A DNA stretch of 64,000 nt from Prorocentrum cordatum (Eukaryota > Sar > Dinophyceae > Prorocentrales > Prorocentraceae), in NCBI GenBank assembly GCA_963575745.1, contig CAUYUJ010022415.1:616879-680878 (forward strand). The letters run 5' to 3'. Under the pieces are notes generated by a model. It had not been told where the DNA came from. It did no database searches and saw nothing but the letters and a program-made list of their open reading frames with translations. A program made the translations under genes and the position numbers. This document shows, piece after piece, positions 53,311 to 64,000 of the stretch (its first letter is position 1; each line of letters opens with the position of its first letter).

Positions 53311-53488
53311 ATATACACTGTGTGTAAATCTATGTGCATCCTCTCCCTCATCCCCATCATCTTCCCGGGTACTCCCTCCTTTTCCTCGCTTGTCGCTTGC
53401 CTCTCCTCCACCACCAAAATCAGCCTCTAGATATGTCCTGGAACCCGTTCTGAGCGGGGCTGTAAAGCGACGGGGGACGCCCGACGCG
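53311..53488. other. No recognised gene
   Basis: Short unique-looking stretch between repeats; nothing recognised. Confidence 0.4.
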
Positions 53489-53680
53489 GAGGAGGAGGGG
53501 GGGGAGGAGGAGGAGGAGGAGGAGGGGGAGGAAGAGCGAGGCACGAGGAGGAGGAGGAGGAGGAGGAGGAGGAGGAGGAGGGATCAGGATGAGGAGGAGG
53601 AGTGGGAGGAGGATGTACGAGGGAGGAGAATGGGGAGGAGGAGGAGGATGAGGAGGAGGCGGAGGAGGGAGCGCGCGCAC
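53489..53680. repeat. (GGA)n microsatellite
   Basis: Purine triplet tract on plus. Confidence 0.95.
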
Positions 53681-55690
53681 AGGGCGGGCGCCTGCGAAGT
53701 CCATCGCACGCCGCAGCAAGGACGGCGGAGTCCTCCTGGGAGGGGGGAAAAGGAGGAGAGCAGGCGGAAGGGGACGAGCAGGAGGGAGGCGGAGTGATGA
53801 GAGGGGGGGATGGGTCATTGAGGGGGGGAGAAGGAGGGAGAGGGAGAAGGGATGAGGGTGGGAAGGATGGAGGAGCAGGAGAAGGGAGGAGGAGGTAGGA
53901 GAGGAAGGGGCGGAGCAGGAGGAGGGATGATGAGTATTCCGCTTCCCCCCCATGTGGTGGTGCGCTGAATGTGCTTCCATGCCACCTCAAACCTGTGGAC
54001 CTGGGAAGACAGAAAGACCCACATGCCGCTGATTAAGACTTCGAGGCGGATACGGCCGTGGCCGCGAAGGCAGGCCTGGGAGGCCTAGGAGGGACCCAGA
54101 CCGTCCAAAAGGTCCTCTCGATAGTCCCCAGAACGTGTGCTGGCGCCAACCTGTGCTTTATCCACCGAAGCCCTGCCGTACCACTCAGGCGGAGTAATGC
54201 GGGCCAGCCTACCTAGACTGCGTGCTATCGGCAGATTGGACGCACACACAACGGCATAAACATAATGATTTCACGCAGGTCCGTGCGAATTTATTTTGAT
54301 CATCGCTGGTTCCCCCTCCCTGGCGCGCGGACCACACCAGGGAGGCGCCGGAGGCGCCGCCATGGGGGTGGGCAAGGCCGACCAAAGAAATAAACGCGGA
54401 CCTGCGAGCCAGCATGTGTTGATCATGTTCTTCGTCATTCGGGAAACCGAACAGGGTAAACACACATTTGGGCCAAGACACGTTCTGAGGATCATCGATC
54501 CCCTCGAACCTCGAGACAGGAGGGAGGAGGGAAGAGAGGAGAGGAGGGGAGAGAAGGAGAGAAGCGGGAAAGAGAGTGGGAGGGGGGAGGGGAGGAGGAA
54601 AGGAGTGGGGAGTTGAGATGATGCGAAGAGGAGGAGTGAGGAAAGGAGGAAAGGAGGAGAGGAGAGGGGGTTGACAGGAGGGAGGAGAAGATGAGTGGAG
54701 GGAGGAGGACGAGGATGAGGAGAGGAGCAAGAACAAAGGGGGGGAAGACAAGCTCGGTGACTGGTGCGCTCGCGTCAGATCTGACGGCATACCTGTCCCT
54801 CACATCCCTGACCATGGCATAGATCTCCTCTCCGAATTGGCCGAGAACACGGAAATCGAGCCAATGATGAGACGGGAGCGCCATTGTGCAAGAGCTGAAG
54901 TGCGGAAATGGAGCTAACAATGAAGCGAGATCGCCTTTCTGGAAAGACCGAGAATAACCGGATCCGACAACGCACAAGCAGACACAAGTATTAACTGAGA
55001 GCCAAAGCTGCAGAGGAACATGCTTTAGAAGATCCGCAATAAAGAAATGAGGTCGGAGGTGCAGCGGGCATAAGATTCGGAAGGACCGGAAGCCAGAACA
55101 TGGAGCCAACGCTTTAGCGGGAACGCTAGTCTGCCAACACCGAGAACGTGGGGATTGGAAAAGCACGTACTATCGAGCACCGTTGAACCATACGCGGAGG
55201 GTGGCATGCTACGACCTCGGGGCCGTCGGGGTGGAGAGGAGAATAGTATGTATGTTGTGTAACTGTGGAGAGGCGAAGGGATAAGCACACGCCTGAGGAT
55301 CGTCGCTCCCCTCGAGACTGGGCGCCGGAGGAGGGCCTGGTCACCAGAGAGGCCTACGGGCGGGTCCTCCGCCCCGGGCATCAGCAGGCCGAGCGCCTTG
55401 GCGCAGAGCTCGCGCTCCTCGGAAGCGCCCCCCCCCCCCCCCCCCACGCGCGGCTCCGCACGCGCTGGCGCCGCGGACGAGCCGCCAACGCAGAGCGGAA
55501 GCCTCCTCATTCTCCTCGTCCTCCTCCCATGTCTCCTCTTCGCCCCGCTCCTCCTCCTCCTCCTCACCCTCCCCGCCGTCCTCCACCTCCCCACCCACCT
55601 CCACCCACTCGCCCTGCTCCCCCACCTCGCCTGTTTCCTGCTGATCGGCATCTCCATCATCGCCATACTCATCCTGACAACCACCACCAC
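53681..55690. other. No recognised gene; purine-rich stretches
   Basis: AG-rich stretches at 53750-53930 and 54510-54740. The remaining sequence has no recognised domain. Confidence 0.45.
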
Positions 55691-55729
55691 AACCACCACG
55701 ACAAGAAGAATCATCATCATCAACATCAA

Positions 55730-55766
<37 letters not shown>

Positions 55767-55807
55767 GTCATCATCATCATCATCATCATAATCATCATCA
55801 GCATTAG

Positions 55808-55854
<47 letters not shown>

Positions 55855-56528
55855 CCAGCATCACAATCATCATCATCATCATCAGCATCATCATCATTAG
55901 CATTATCATCATCATCATCAGTTTCATCATCAGCATCACCATCAGTTTCATCATCAACATCATCATCAGCATCAACATCAACATCATCATCGTCATCAAT
56001 ACCATCATCATCCTCATCATCACCATGGTACCAACAACACAACCGTCATTATCATCATCGTGTTCGTCGCCGTCACCACAATTACCACCACTCACCATAG
56101 TCACCATCAGCATCAGCATCATCATCATCATCAGTATCATCATCAGCAGCAGCAGCCGCAGCACAATCACCATCACCAACAGCATCGCCATCAGCAACGA
56201 CAATATCAACATCGTCATCATCATCATCATCATCATACCCACTACCACCACCACCACAGCCATCATCAGCATCATCATCATAATCACCATCAGCATCATC
56301 ATCGCCATCAGTATCCTCATCATCACCATGGTACCAACAACACAGCCGTCATTAACATAATCATTATCATCATCGTGTTCGTCGCCGTCACCACAATTAC
56401 CACCACCACCGTCATCACCATAGTCACCATCATAATCATCATCATTATCAACATCAGCAGCAGCCGCAACACAATCATCATCACCAACAGCATCACCATC
56501 AGCAACATCAATATCAGCATCGTCATCG

Positions 56529-56562
<34 letters not shown>

Positions 56563-56685
56563 AATCAATACCACCACCACCACCACCATCACAGCACCAG
56601 CATCAGCACCATGAGCACCAGCATCAGCATCATCACCATCATCACCATCATCATCCTCATCCTCATCTTCATCATCGTCATCGGT
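55691..56685. repeat. (ATC)n / (ACC)n microsatellite, about 1 kb
   Basis: Long ATC-rich tract. An internal block is duplicated: the 'ACCATGGTACCAACAACAC' neighbourhood occurs near 56022 and 56326, so about 300 bp is repeated in tandem. All long ORFs here are repeat-derived. Confidence 0.95.
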
Positions 56686-58900
56686 CGCGAATCCCAAGGA
56701 CACGGGGCGGCCTTGCGCGGAAGCGCCGCGGGGAGCATGCCATTGGAATCGCGCATCCATGGGTTCGCGCCTCGGTATCCATGAACGCAACTATCTTTGC
56801 ACAGTCAGGAACGCCGAGGAAGGGACGGAGGGGTTTTTGAGGCTGCTGCGAGCCTCGGCCACGAATCAAACCCCCGAACTAGAGGTAAGGAGCGCCCCGG
56901 AAGCCAGAGCCCATCCCGAGTCCAAACCAGTCCTTCTCATGTATTCTCGAGTGCACTTTCGTCGATCACGGGAACAACCATGGGGGGGCGCCCCTCCCGT
57001 CCTTCGTGGCATGGTCCACCGTGCGCAGCAACTCGCACGCCGTGAGCACAGCCCCTGCCCGCTTTTTAGTGGGGGCTCCTCCGTCGCCCATGCCGCTCGA
57101 CGCAGCAAGCCGGCTCCCCATCCCCTCGCGCGTCTCCGTTCCGCCCCCACCCGCCCACAACGGGGGCGGGATGCGAAGAGATCGGGTACGGACTGCCCAG
57201 GTGCCAGGATGGAGGATGTGCCGGGAGCCGCGGGTCTTCTGGAGGATACGCTGGGCGCCGCGGCCTTTCCAAGTTGATTCTGGGGAGACCAACAGGTACC
57301 GATACCGCCACTGCCCAGACCTCTCCCGGGGTGCGTTCTGACGACAATTTCGAAGCGAATCCAGCGGTGGCGAGGAGGGGCTCCCAGGACGCCCCCAAAT
57401 AGGGGAGCAAAAGAAATAAGAAACAACAAATTCCATATATGTATGCATCTGTGATGGATGTTTGGTGTTCCCCTCCACTTCCTATAGATTCGCACGTTTT
57501 CATGGCAACCGAAAATTACTTGCCTCCTGAATGTGGGAGATAACTGTTTTTGATGGAATCGTGTCCCAGACCCGGGGCGTCAGCTTGCCGTCGCAAGCTG
57601 ATATATGGCCATCCCGGGGCCTATGGAAGGCCCTGGAAGCCCGCAAAACAACGAGAAACAACAATCAGGGCACCCTTCCTCTAGGTCCCTCTGAAACGTA
57701 CAACGGCGACGGCGGCGACGACGATGGCGAACGCAACGTTCGCGACCGCGGCGCTGGTCGGTCCTGGGAGATTCCCAGAGGCCTCCAGACAGCCCCCCTG
57801 AGCCCAGGGGCAGGCCCTAGGACATCCAGAGACGTCGGTACCCCATCCGCCCCGACTCTCGATCCCTGATATCCGACGACGCAAAATGACTGCAATATCG
57901 TCGACAAAAACGCCCGCTGTGAAACAATGCCACGTCACAGTGGGGATCCTTGACGAACACACCAGAGACAGCGGCGACAACGCCCTGCGCCTCAACATAC
58001 AGGAAACGGCTCCTAGAGGGCTAGAGGGGAGCGGGTCCTGGATCCCAGGGCCTTCCCCCAGAACCAAGTCTTCATCCTGAGTCCTTTTCTGACAGTCTAA
58101 GGGCCCCAGGAGGTCGAAGACTATGAAGTATGGCCGGAGTGCAGCATCCCCAAACCGAATGGTTTCTAAGGTCGATTGCCTCTCCGTCCACTGCGGGCTG
58201 GCATGACAAGTTGGAACATGAATACATGGTGTTTGCAGATTTCGGTTCGCACAAAAACTTGTGTGCTGCATGGCCCTCAGGAAGCCATCGCTTGAGGGTC
58301 TCGTGCTCCTCCCCTCCTCTCTCACCCCATACCTGGTCGAAGAGCAAGCTGTCGAGACGGCATTGTCAGAGGGTATACCGCCATGCTGTGAGCCCAGAAA
58401 AAAACTGTATGAGGGGCAAGAGGGCAAGGGAAACGAGAAACGTAGAAAAAGGGGCATGTTGCGATGGTCCTCCCAGGTCGCTCTGGTCGCCCTGGATGGC
58501 GCGTTTTGGTCGGAGGCCATGTCGACCACCATCGCATCGCCGGTTCAATACCGCCGCAATGACTGCGACCCTCATGCCAGCTCGAAAGGGGTGGGCGGAA
58601 AAACCGCCGGCAAGCGGCATGGATGCAGAAAGCGACCTTGCTGTTTCTCGAGTGACTTGGGGCTGCGCATTTCTGTGCACGAGGGCTTCAACAATTTCGG
58701 TAGGAGGCCTTATATTGTTTTTCCATGGGTTCGGCTTCGAAACGCGATGAGCAGTGCGCATTCAACCCTGGACTACATGCTAGGCGGGCAGCTGTGCATC
58801 TACGTGTCCCATCAGCCTTTCAGGGCGTGAGTGGTTCACCGAGCTCCTCCTTCCAAGTCCTTTCATCTTCGGAGAGGGGCGTCGCCCTCGTTCAAGCGTC
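56686..58900. other. Mostly unannotated
   Basis: No strong gene. A weak RT-like trace on the minus strand is listed separately, and a head-like sequence of the 34.15 kb repeat lies at 58832-58855. Confidence 0.45.
57700..58140 (-). pseudogene. Possible vestige of a reverse transcriptase
   Basis: The minus-strand frame contains YFIVFDLLGPLD and, about 60 codons later, FTAGVFVDDIAVILRR, which resembles an RT catalytic FVDD box in spacing and flanking residues. The surrounding sequence is otherwise unlike any RT motif I can name, so this may be chance. Confidence 0.25.
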
Positions 58901-59046
58901 CAGGTAGCACAAGATGTCTCCAAGAGGCCCCAGCGAGCCCAATATAGTCTCCAGGATGCTTAATCAGAGTGAGGGGGCTGAACCGAACGGTCATTCACTG
59001 TCCCTGGGTGCGTGGCTGAAGTGGAATTTCGCGATGCGGATTCTGG

Positions 59047-59081
<35 letters not shown>

Positions 59082-59102
59082 ATTGTTGTTGTTGTTGTTA
59101 TT
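59047..59102. repeat. (GTT)n microsatellite
   Basis: Immediately upstream of the palindromic satellite. Confidence 0.95.
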
Positions 59103-59117
59103 GGCGACGCTCGCTGG

Positions 59118-62100
59118 CGCCGGTATGATCGGAATAATCGGATCCGATTATTCCGATCATCCAATGATCGGAGCAATCGGATCCGATTATTCCGATCATC
59201 CAATGATCGGAGGAATCGGATCCGATTATTCCGATCGTCCAATTGGAATCCCACAGATTCCAAAATGGAGCCCAATACGATCGGAATCCTATTACGCCGA
59301 TCATCCAATGATCGGAGTAATCGGATCCGATTATTCCGATCATCCAATGATCGGAGTAATCGGATCCGATTATTCCGATCATCCAATGATCGGAGGAATC
59401 GGATCCGATTATTCCGATCGTCCAATTGGAATCCCACAGATTCCAAAATGGAGCCCAATACGATCGGAATCCTATTACGCCGATCATCCAATGATCGGAG
59501 TAATCGGATCCGATTATTCCGATCATCCAATGATCGGAGTAATCGGATCCGATTATTCCGATCATCCAATGATCGGAGGAATCGGATCCGATTCTTCCGA
59601 TCTTCCAATTGGAATCCCACAGATTCCAAAATGGAGCCCAATACGATCGGAATCCTATTACGCCGATCATCCAATGATCGGAGTAATCGGATCCGATTAT
59701 TCCGATCATCCAATGATCGGAGTAATCGGATCCGATTGTTCCGATCATCCAATGATCGGAGGAATCGGATCCGATTATTCCGATCGTCCAATTGGAATCC
59801 CACAGATTCCAAAATGGAGCCCAATACGATCGGAATCCTATTACGCCGATCATCCAATGATCGGAGTAATCGGATCCGATTATTCCGATCATCCAATGAT
59901 CGGAGTAATCGGATCCGATTATTCCGATCATCCAATGATCGGAGGAACCGGGTCCGATTATTCCGATCGTCCAATTGGAATCCCACAGATTCCAAAATGG
60001 GGCCCAATACGATCGGAATCGTATTACGCCGATCATCCAATGACCGGAGTAATCGGATCCGATTATTCCGATATTCAAGACGGAGTAACGGATCGATTAT
60101 TCCGATCATCCAATATCGGGGGAATCGGACCGATTATTCCGATCGTTATGGGGATCGTCCAATTGGAATCCCACAGATTCCAAAATGGGCCCATACGATC
60201 GGAATTCTATTACGCCGATCATCCAATGATCGGAGTAATCGGATCCGATTATTCCGATCATCCAATGATCGGAGTAATCGGATCCGATTATTCCGATCAT
60301 CCAATGATCGGAGGAATCGGATCCGATTCTTCCGATCGTCCAATTGGAATCCCACAGATTCCAAAATGGAGCCAATACGATCGGAATCCTATTACGCCGA
60401 TCATCCAATGATCGGAGTAATCGGATCCGATTATTCCGATCATCCAATGATCGGAGTAATCGGATCCGATTATTCCGATCATCCAATGATCGGAGGAATC
60501 GGATCCGATTATTCCGATCGTCCAATTGGAATCCCACAGATTCCAAAATGGGGCCCAATACGATCGGAATCCTATTACGCCGATCATCCAATGACCGGAG
60601 TAATCGGATCCGATTATTCCGATCATCCAATGATCGGAGTAATCGGATCCGATTATTCCGATCATCCAATGATCGGAGGAATAGGATCCGGTTATTCCGA
60701 TCGTCAAATTGGAATCCCACAGATTCCAACATGGAGCCCAATACGATCGGAATCCTATTACGCCGATCATCCAATGATCGGAGAAATCGGATCCGATTAT
60801 TTCCGATCATCCAATGATCGGAGTAATCGGGTCCGATTGCTCCGATCATCCAATGATCGGAATAACCGGATCCGATTCTTCCGATCGTCCAATTGGAATC
60901 CCACACATTCCAAAATGGAGCCCAATACGATCGGAATCCTATTACGCCGATCATCCAATGATCGGAGGAATCGGGTTGGATTATTCCGATCGTCCCATTG
61001 GAATCCCACAGATTCCAAAATGGAGCCCAATACGATCGGAATCCTACTACGCCGATCATCCAATGATCGGAGTAATCGGATCCGGTTATTCCGATCATCC
61101 AATGATCGGAGTAATCGGGTCCGATTATTCCGATCATCCAATGATCGGAGGATTCGGATCCGATTATTCCGATCGTCCAATTGGAATCCCACAGATTCCA
61201 AAATGGAGCCCAATACGATCGGAATCCTATTACGCCGATCATCCAATGATCGGAGAAATCGGATCCGATTATTCCGATCATCCAATGATCGGAGTAATCG
61301 GATCCTATTACGCCGATCATCCAATGATCGGAGTAATCGGGTCCGATTATTCCGATCGTCCAATTGGAACCCCACAGATTCCAAAATGGAGCCCAATACG
61401 ATCGGAATCCGATTACGCCGATCATCCAATGATCGGAGTAATCGGATCCGATTATGCCGATCATCCAATGATCGGAGTAATCGGATCCGATTATTCCGAT
61501 CATCCAATGATCCGAGTACTCGGGTCCGATTATTCCGATCGTCCAATTGGAATCCCACAGATTCCAAAATGGAGCCCAATACGATCGGAATCCTATTACG
61601 CCGATCATCCAATGATCGGAGTAATCGGATCAGATTATTCCGATCATCCAAGATCGGAGTAATCGGATCCGATTATTACGATCATCCAATGGGATCGAGA
61701 ATCGGATCCGAATTATTCGTTCCGTCCAATTGGAATCCACCGATTCCAAAATGGGCCAATTACGATCGGAATCCTATTATTGCCGATCATCCAATGATGG
61801 AGGAGTAATCAGATCTGAATTATTCCGATCATCCAATGATCGGAGTAATCGGAATTCCGATTACTCGATCATCCAAATGATCGGAGGAATCGGATATGAT
61901 TATTCCGATCGTCCAATTGGAATCCCAAGATCGGATTCCAAAAATGGAGCCCAATACGATCGGAATCATATTACGCCGATCCTCCAATGATCGGAGGAAT
62001 CGGGTCCGATTATCCCGGTCGTCCAATTGGAATCCCACAGATTCCAAAATGGAGCCCAATACGATCGGAATCCGATTGCGCCGATCATCCAATGATCGGA

Positions 62101-62545
62101 GTACTCGGGTCCGATTATTCCGATCATCCAAGGATCGGAGTAACCGGATCCGATTATTCCGATCATCCAATGATCGGAGGAAAAGGATCAGATTATTCCG
62201 ATCGTCCAATTGGATTCCCACAGATTCCAAAATGGAGCCCAATACGATCGGAATCCTATTACGCCGATCATCCAATGATCGGAGTAATCGGATCCGATTT
62301 TTCCGATCGTCCAATTGGAATCCCACAGATTCCAAAATGGAGCCCAATATGATCGGAATCCGATTGCGCCGATCATCCAATGATCGGAGTAATCGGATCC
62401 GATTATGCCGACCATCCAATGATCGGAGTAATCGGATCCGATTTATTCCGATCATCCAAAGATCGGAGGAATCGGATCCGATTATTCCGATCGTCCAATT
62501 GGAATCCCACAGATTCCAATATGGAGCCCAATACGATTGTTAAAG
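59118..62545. repeat. Palindromic satellite: 39 bp units in a 183 bp higher-order repeat
   Basis: The basic unit is 39 bp, centred on the BamHI site GGATCC, and nearly equal to its own reverse complement. Three such units plus a variant segment (CCAATTGGAATCCCACAG and GATTCCAAAATGGAGCC) form a 183 bp period. The anchor AATTGGAATC occurs at 59241, 59424, 59607, 59790 and 59973, exactly 183 bp apart. Units become irregular after about 60070 and more diverged after 61650. Because 39 and 183 are multiples of 3 and lack stops in several frames, plus-strand frames up to 964 codons and minus-strand frames up to 500 codons stay open. Confidence 0.95.
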
Positions 62546-62822
62546 CCACTGGTCTTCAAAAGGTTCTGGGTTTCGTATGATAAACCTACATCCCCTAACT
62601 CTCGGGTGAAATGAGCCCTTGGTTCGCGCCAGAACCTCCTCCTGACTCCTCCTTCTCCTCGGAAGCCGCGGCCCCTTCCCTATCCTTGTCCCCGAGGCCG
62701 CGGGGAGGAGGGGGCAGGGGGCGGCGGCGGAGAAGGGGCGGGGAGGGAGAGCTTGGGCGCTCGCGAACGCAGCGCTTCTCCGCGCCCCGCCTGGCCCCGC
62801 CTCCGAGCGCGCCCGCCCCGCC
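62546..62822. other. No recognised gene
   Basis: GGGGCGG and CGCC-rich sequence downstream of the satellite. Confidence 0.4.
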
Positions 62823-63032
62823 TCAATCCGACTCGGACTCCGCTCTCGGCGCCTCCTTCTCGTCCTTCTTCTCCTCCTGGGCCTCCTCCTCGGCCTCCTC
62901 CTCGGCCTCCTCCTGGGCCTCCTCCTCGGACTCCTCGTCCGAGTCTAGGCCCTTTTTTGGCGGAGAGCTCAGAGGGGGAAATGAAAAAGGGCGGGCCTTC
63001 AACATACAACTACCGTGTGAGAGATTATCCAA
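62823..63032 (-). CDS. Possible acidic protein fragment
   Basis: The minus-strand frame encodes a Glu/Ala run (EEAQEEAEEEAEEEAQEE) followed by KKDEKEAPRAESESD. Such acidic low-complexity stretches are common in nuclear proteins, but the nucleotide sequence is also a simple GGAGGCC repeat, so a repeat artefact is equally possible. Its N-terminus is encoded by the left arm of the inverted repeat at 62972-63131. No start or splice sites can be fixed. Confidence 0.25.
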   Translation of the reverse strand: MDNLSHGSCMLKARPFSFPPLSSPPKKGLDSDEESEEEAQEEAEEEAEEEAQEEKKDEKEAPRAESESD

Positions 63033-63131
63033 GCCGTGTCCGAAAACGCAGAAGGCTTCTCAGGAGGCTGGAGGGCCTCCGAGAAGCACCGCCGCCTTGA
63101 GAAGGCCCGCCCCCTTTTTCATTTCCCCCTC
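62972..63131. repeat. Long inverted repeat with internal hairpin
   Basis: The left arm 62972-63000 pairs with 63101-63131 over 29 bp, with only a 2-base bulge (extra CC in the right arm). Inside, GCTTCTC...GGAGG and CCTCC.GAGAAGC (about 63055-63087) form a second hairpin. The whole can fold as a long stem with a nested stem. It may be a small foldback element or part of a structured RNA. Confidence 0.75.
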
Positions 63132-63132
63132 G

Positions 63133-63786
63133 GAGCGCCGCCGACCTTCAGGTCGCCACCACGGCTAGCCGCCTGGGCCGCCTCGAGTCTGGCCTTGTTC
63201 TGGCGGTTCCACTCTTCCAGCCTAGGATCGAGGACACGCGACGCCAACACCACCAGGGCGAGGAGATGCAGGGGGGCATGGAGGGGGGAAGGGGGTTCTC
63301 CCTGGCGGCGTGCCCCCCCATCCCGCTCTAGACATCACCAATCCCCAGCTCGGGGAGGGCATAGTGGTTGGACCACATCGTTTGAGGCGGCCTCCCTGGT
63401 GGTGTTGGTGGCGCTTCCCGCCCCCCCGACAACCCATCGCGGCCGCCCGCGAGCTCTGCGCCAGGCCCGCCCAACTGTCTCTTCAGCGTGGCAACTTCTT
63501 CTTCGAGGGACACGACCTCGAGGGCCCCGAACTCACGCTTCTGAGCGAAGCGCGAAGCTCTTCGCGCTCTCGCGCCAACCCCCCAACACAACAAACAATG
63601 AGGGTTGGGAGGGGGGGTGGGGCCGAACCGCGAAGCGCGAAACACTTCGCTCACTCGTCGGGGCCCTTGACGCCCGCGGGCCTTCTGAGCGAGAGCGTCG
63701 GTCTTTTCGACGAGATCGTGGATCTGGTTGACGGCCCACGTCAACTGGGGAGGGCGACCCCGCCGCCACCCCGCCCCGATCGCCAC
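63133..63786 (-). CDS. Possible coding segment with coiled-coil character
   Basis: The frame at 63328-63786 includes AVNQIHDLVEKTDALAQKA and FGALEVVSLEEEVATLKRQL, both with heptad-like Leu/Val spacing. Farther downstream on the same strand (about 63150-63225), a different frame reads DPRLEEWNRQNKARLEAAQ, again charged and helical. I do not recognise the protein. The pieces could be exons or an eroded ORF1 of a LINE. Splice sites were not resolved. Confidence 0.3.
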
Positions 63787-64000
63787 CCCGAGCGAGAGCC
63801 TCGCGGGACTCCTCCGTTGGGGCTCTAGGAGGGCCCAACGCTAAAGCCCCGAGGGGCTCTCGTTATCTCGGTGCGATTGCGGCGGGCGTGGGTGCGGGGT
63901 CACCCCCCTCTTCTCCTCATCATCCCCCCTTTCATCCCTCTTCTCCCCCACCTCACTCCTCAGTGTGCCCCCCCTCCCCCTCTTCTATCCTCACAAACCT
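63787..64000. other. No recognised gene
   Basis: Pyrimidine-rich end of the window (CCCCTCTTCTCC). Confidence 0.4.

Noticed and set aside
58914-61808. 964-codon open frame with repeated R-S-S-N-D-R motifs
   Set aside because: It is the 183/39 bp satellite read in a stop-free frame. The opposite strand is equally open, and frame length follows from unit sizes divisible by 3.
59118-62545. CRISPR array
   Set aside because: Repeats are palindromic and contiguous with no unique spacers; satellite DNA in a eukaryotic context.

Overview
The window looks like a repeat-dominated stretch of a dinoflagellate nuclear genome. The inference rests on GC-rich sequence with almost no conventional single-copy genes, very long TCC/GGA, ATC and CA microsatellites, degenerate 'Gly-Pro-Lys-Arg-Pro' type tandem repeats, and a Ty1/copia-type element with the unusual gene content seen in dinoflagellate copia elements (long Gag, a methyltransferase-like domain inside pol). 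Genus cannot be assigned from sequence alone.

Layout. 1-11.8 kb: simple repeats, a 376-386 bp tandem array, an array of 18-bp-stem hairpins (1.89-2.42 kb), a decayed non-LTR reverse transcriptase (about 5.0-6.1 kb) and one small coding segment with two 36-residue repeats (9.88-10.28 kb). 11.86-27.81 kb: a 15.9 kb LTR retrotransposon on the minus strand, bounded by two 254 bp LTRs that differ at 5 positions, with a primer-binding site that fits the 3' end of initiator tRNA-Met. Its order from 5' to 3' is gag with a CCHC knuckle; an ORF with a Tpt1/KptA RNA 2'-phosphotransferase-like domain, a RING-H2 finger and a retropepsin-like domain; a conserved copia-associated domain; a methyltransferase-like domain; integrase; reverse transcriptase and RNase H. 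Gag and the KptA ORF are uninterrupted; pol carries frameshifts and one internal stop. 27.8-30.6 kb: repeats. 30.6-37.5 kb: a frameshifted, nearly complete LINE on the minus strand (zinc-ribbon/coiled-coil ORF1, AP endonuclease, RT with YIDD, RNase H), interrupted by an 850 bp repeat insertion. 37.5-58.9 kb: tandem arrays, microsatellites and a second LINE RT fragment (40.8-41.8 kb). 59.1-62.5 kb: a satellite with a 183 bp higher-order period built from near-palindromic 39-mers. 62.5-64 kb: two weak coding candidates and a long inverted repeat.

The strongest new signal is inside the LTR element. At least 37 copies of a 14-nt hairpin, consensus GC-NN-G / GNRA loop / C-NN-GC, are scattered along its length, all with the GNRA loop on the sense strand. 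The outer G-C and C-G pairs are fixed, while the two middle pairs vary in a compensatory way: ten dinucleotides are seen, and 35 stems are perfectly paired. The loop is GAAA, GCAA, GAGA or GTAA in 35 of 37. Copies lie in all three reading frames, and at least one lies after the pol stop codons, so structure rather than peptide appears to be what is kept. I found none outside the element. The same element carries the KptA-like RNA 2'-phosphotransferase domain, which makes an RNA-level role or RNA-level spread worth testing.
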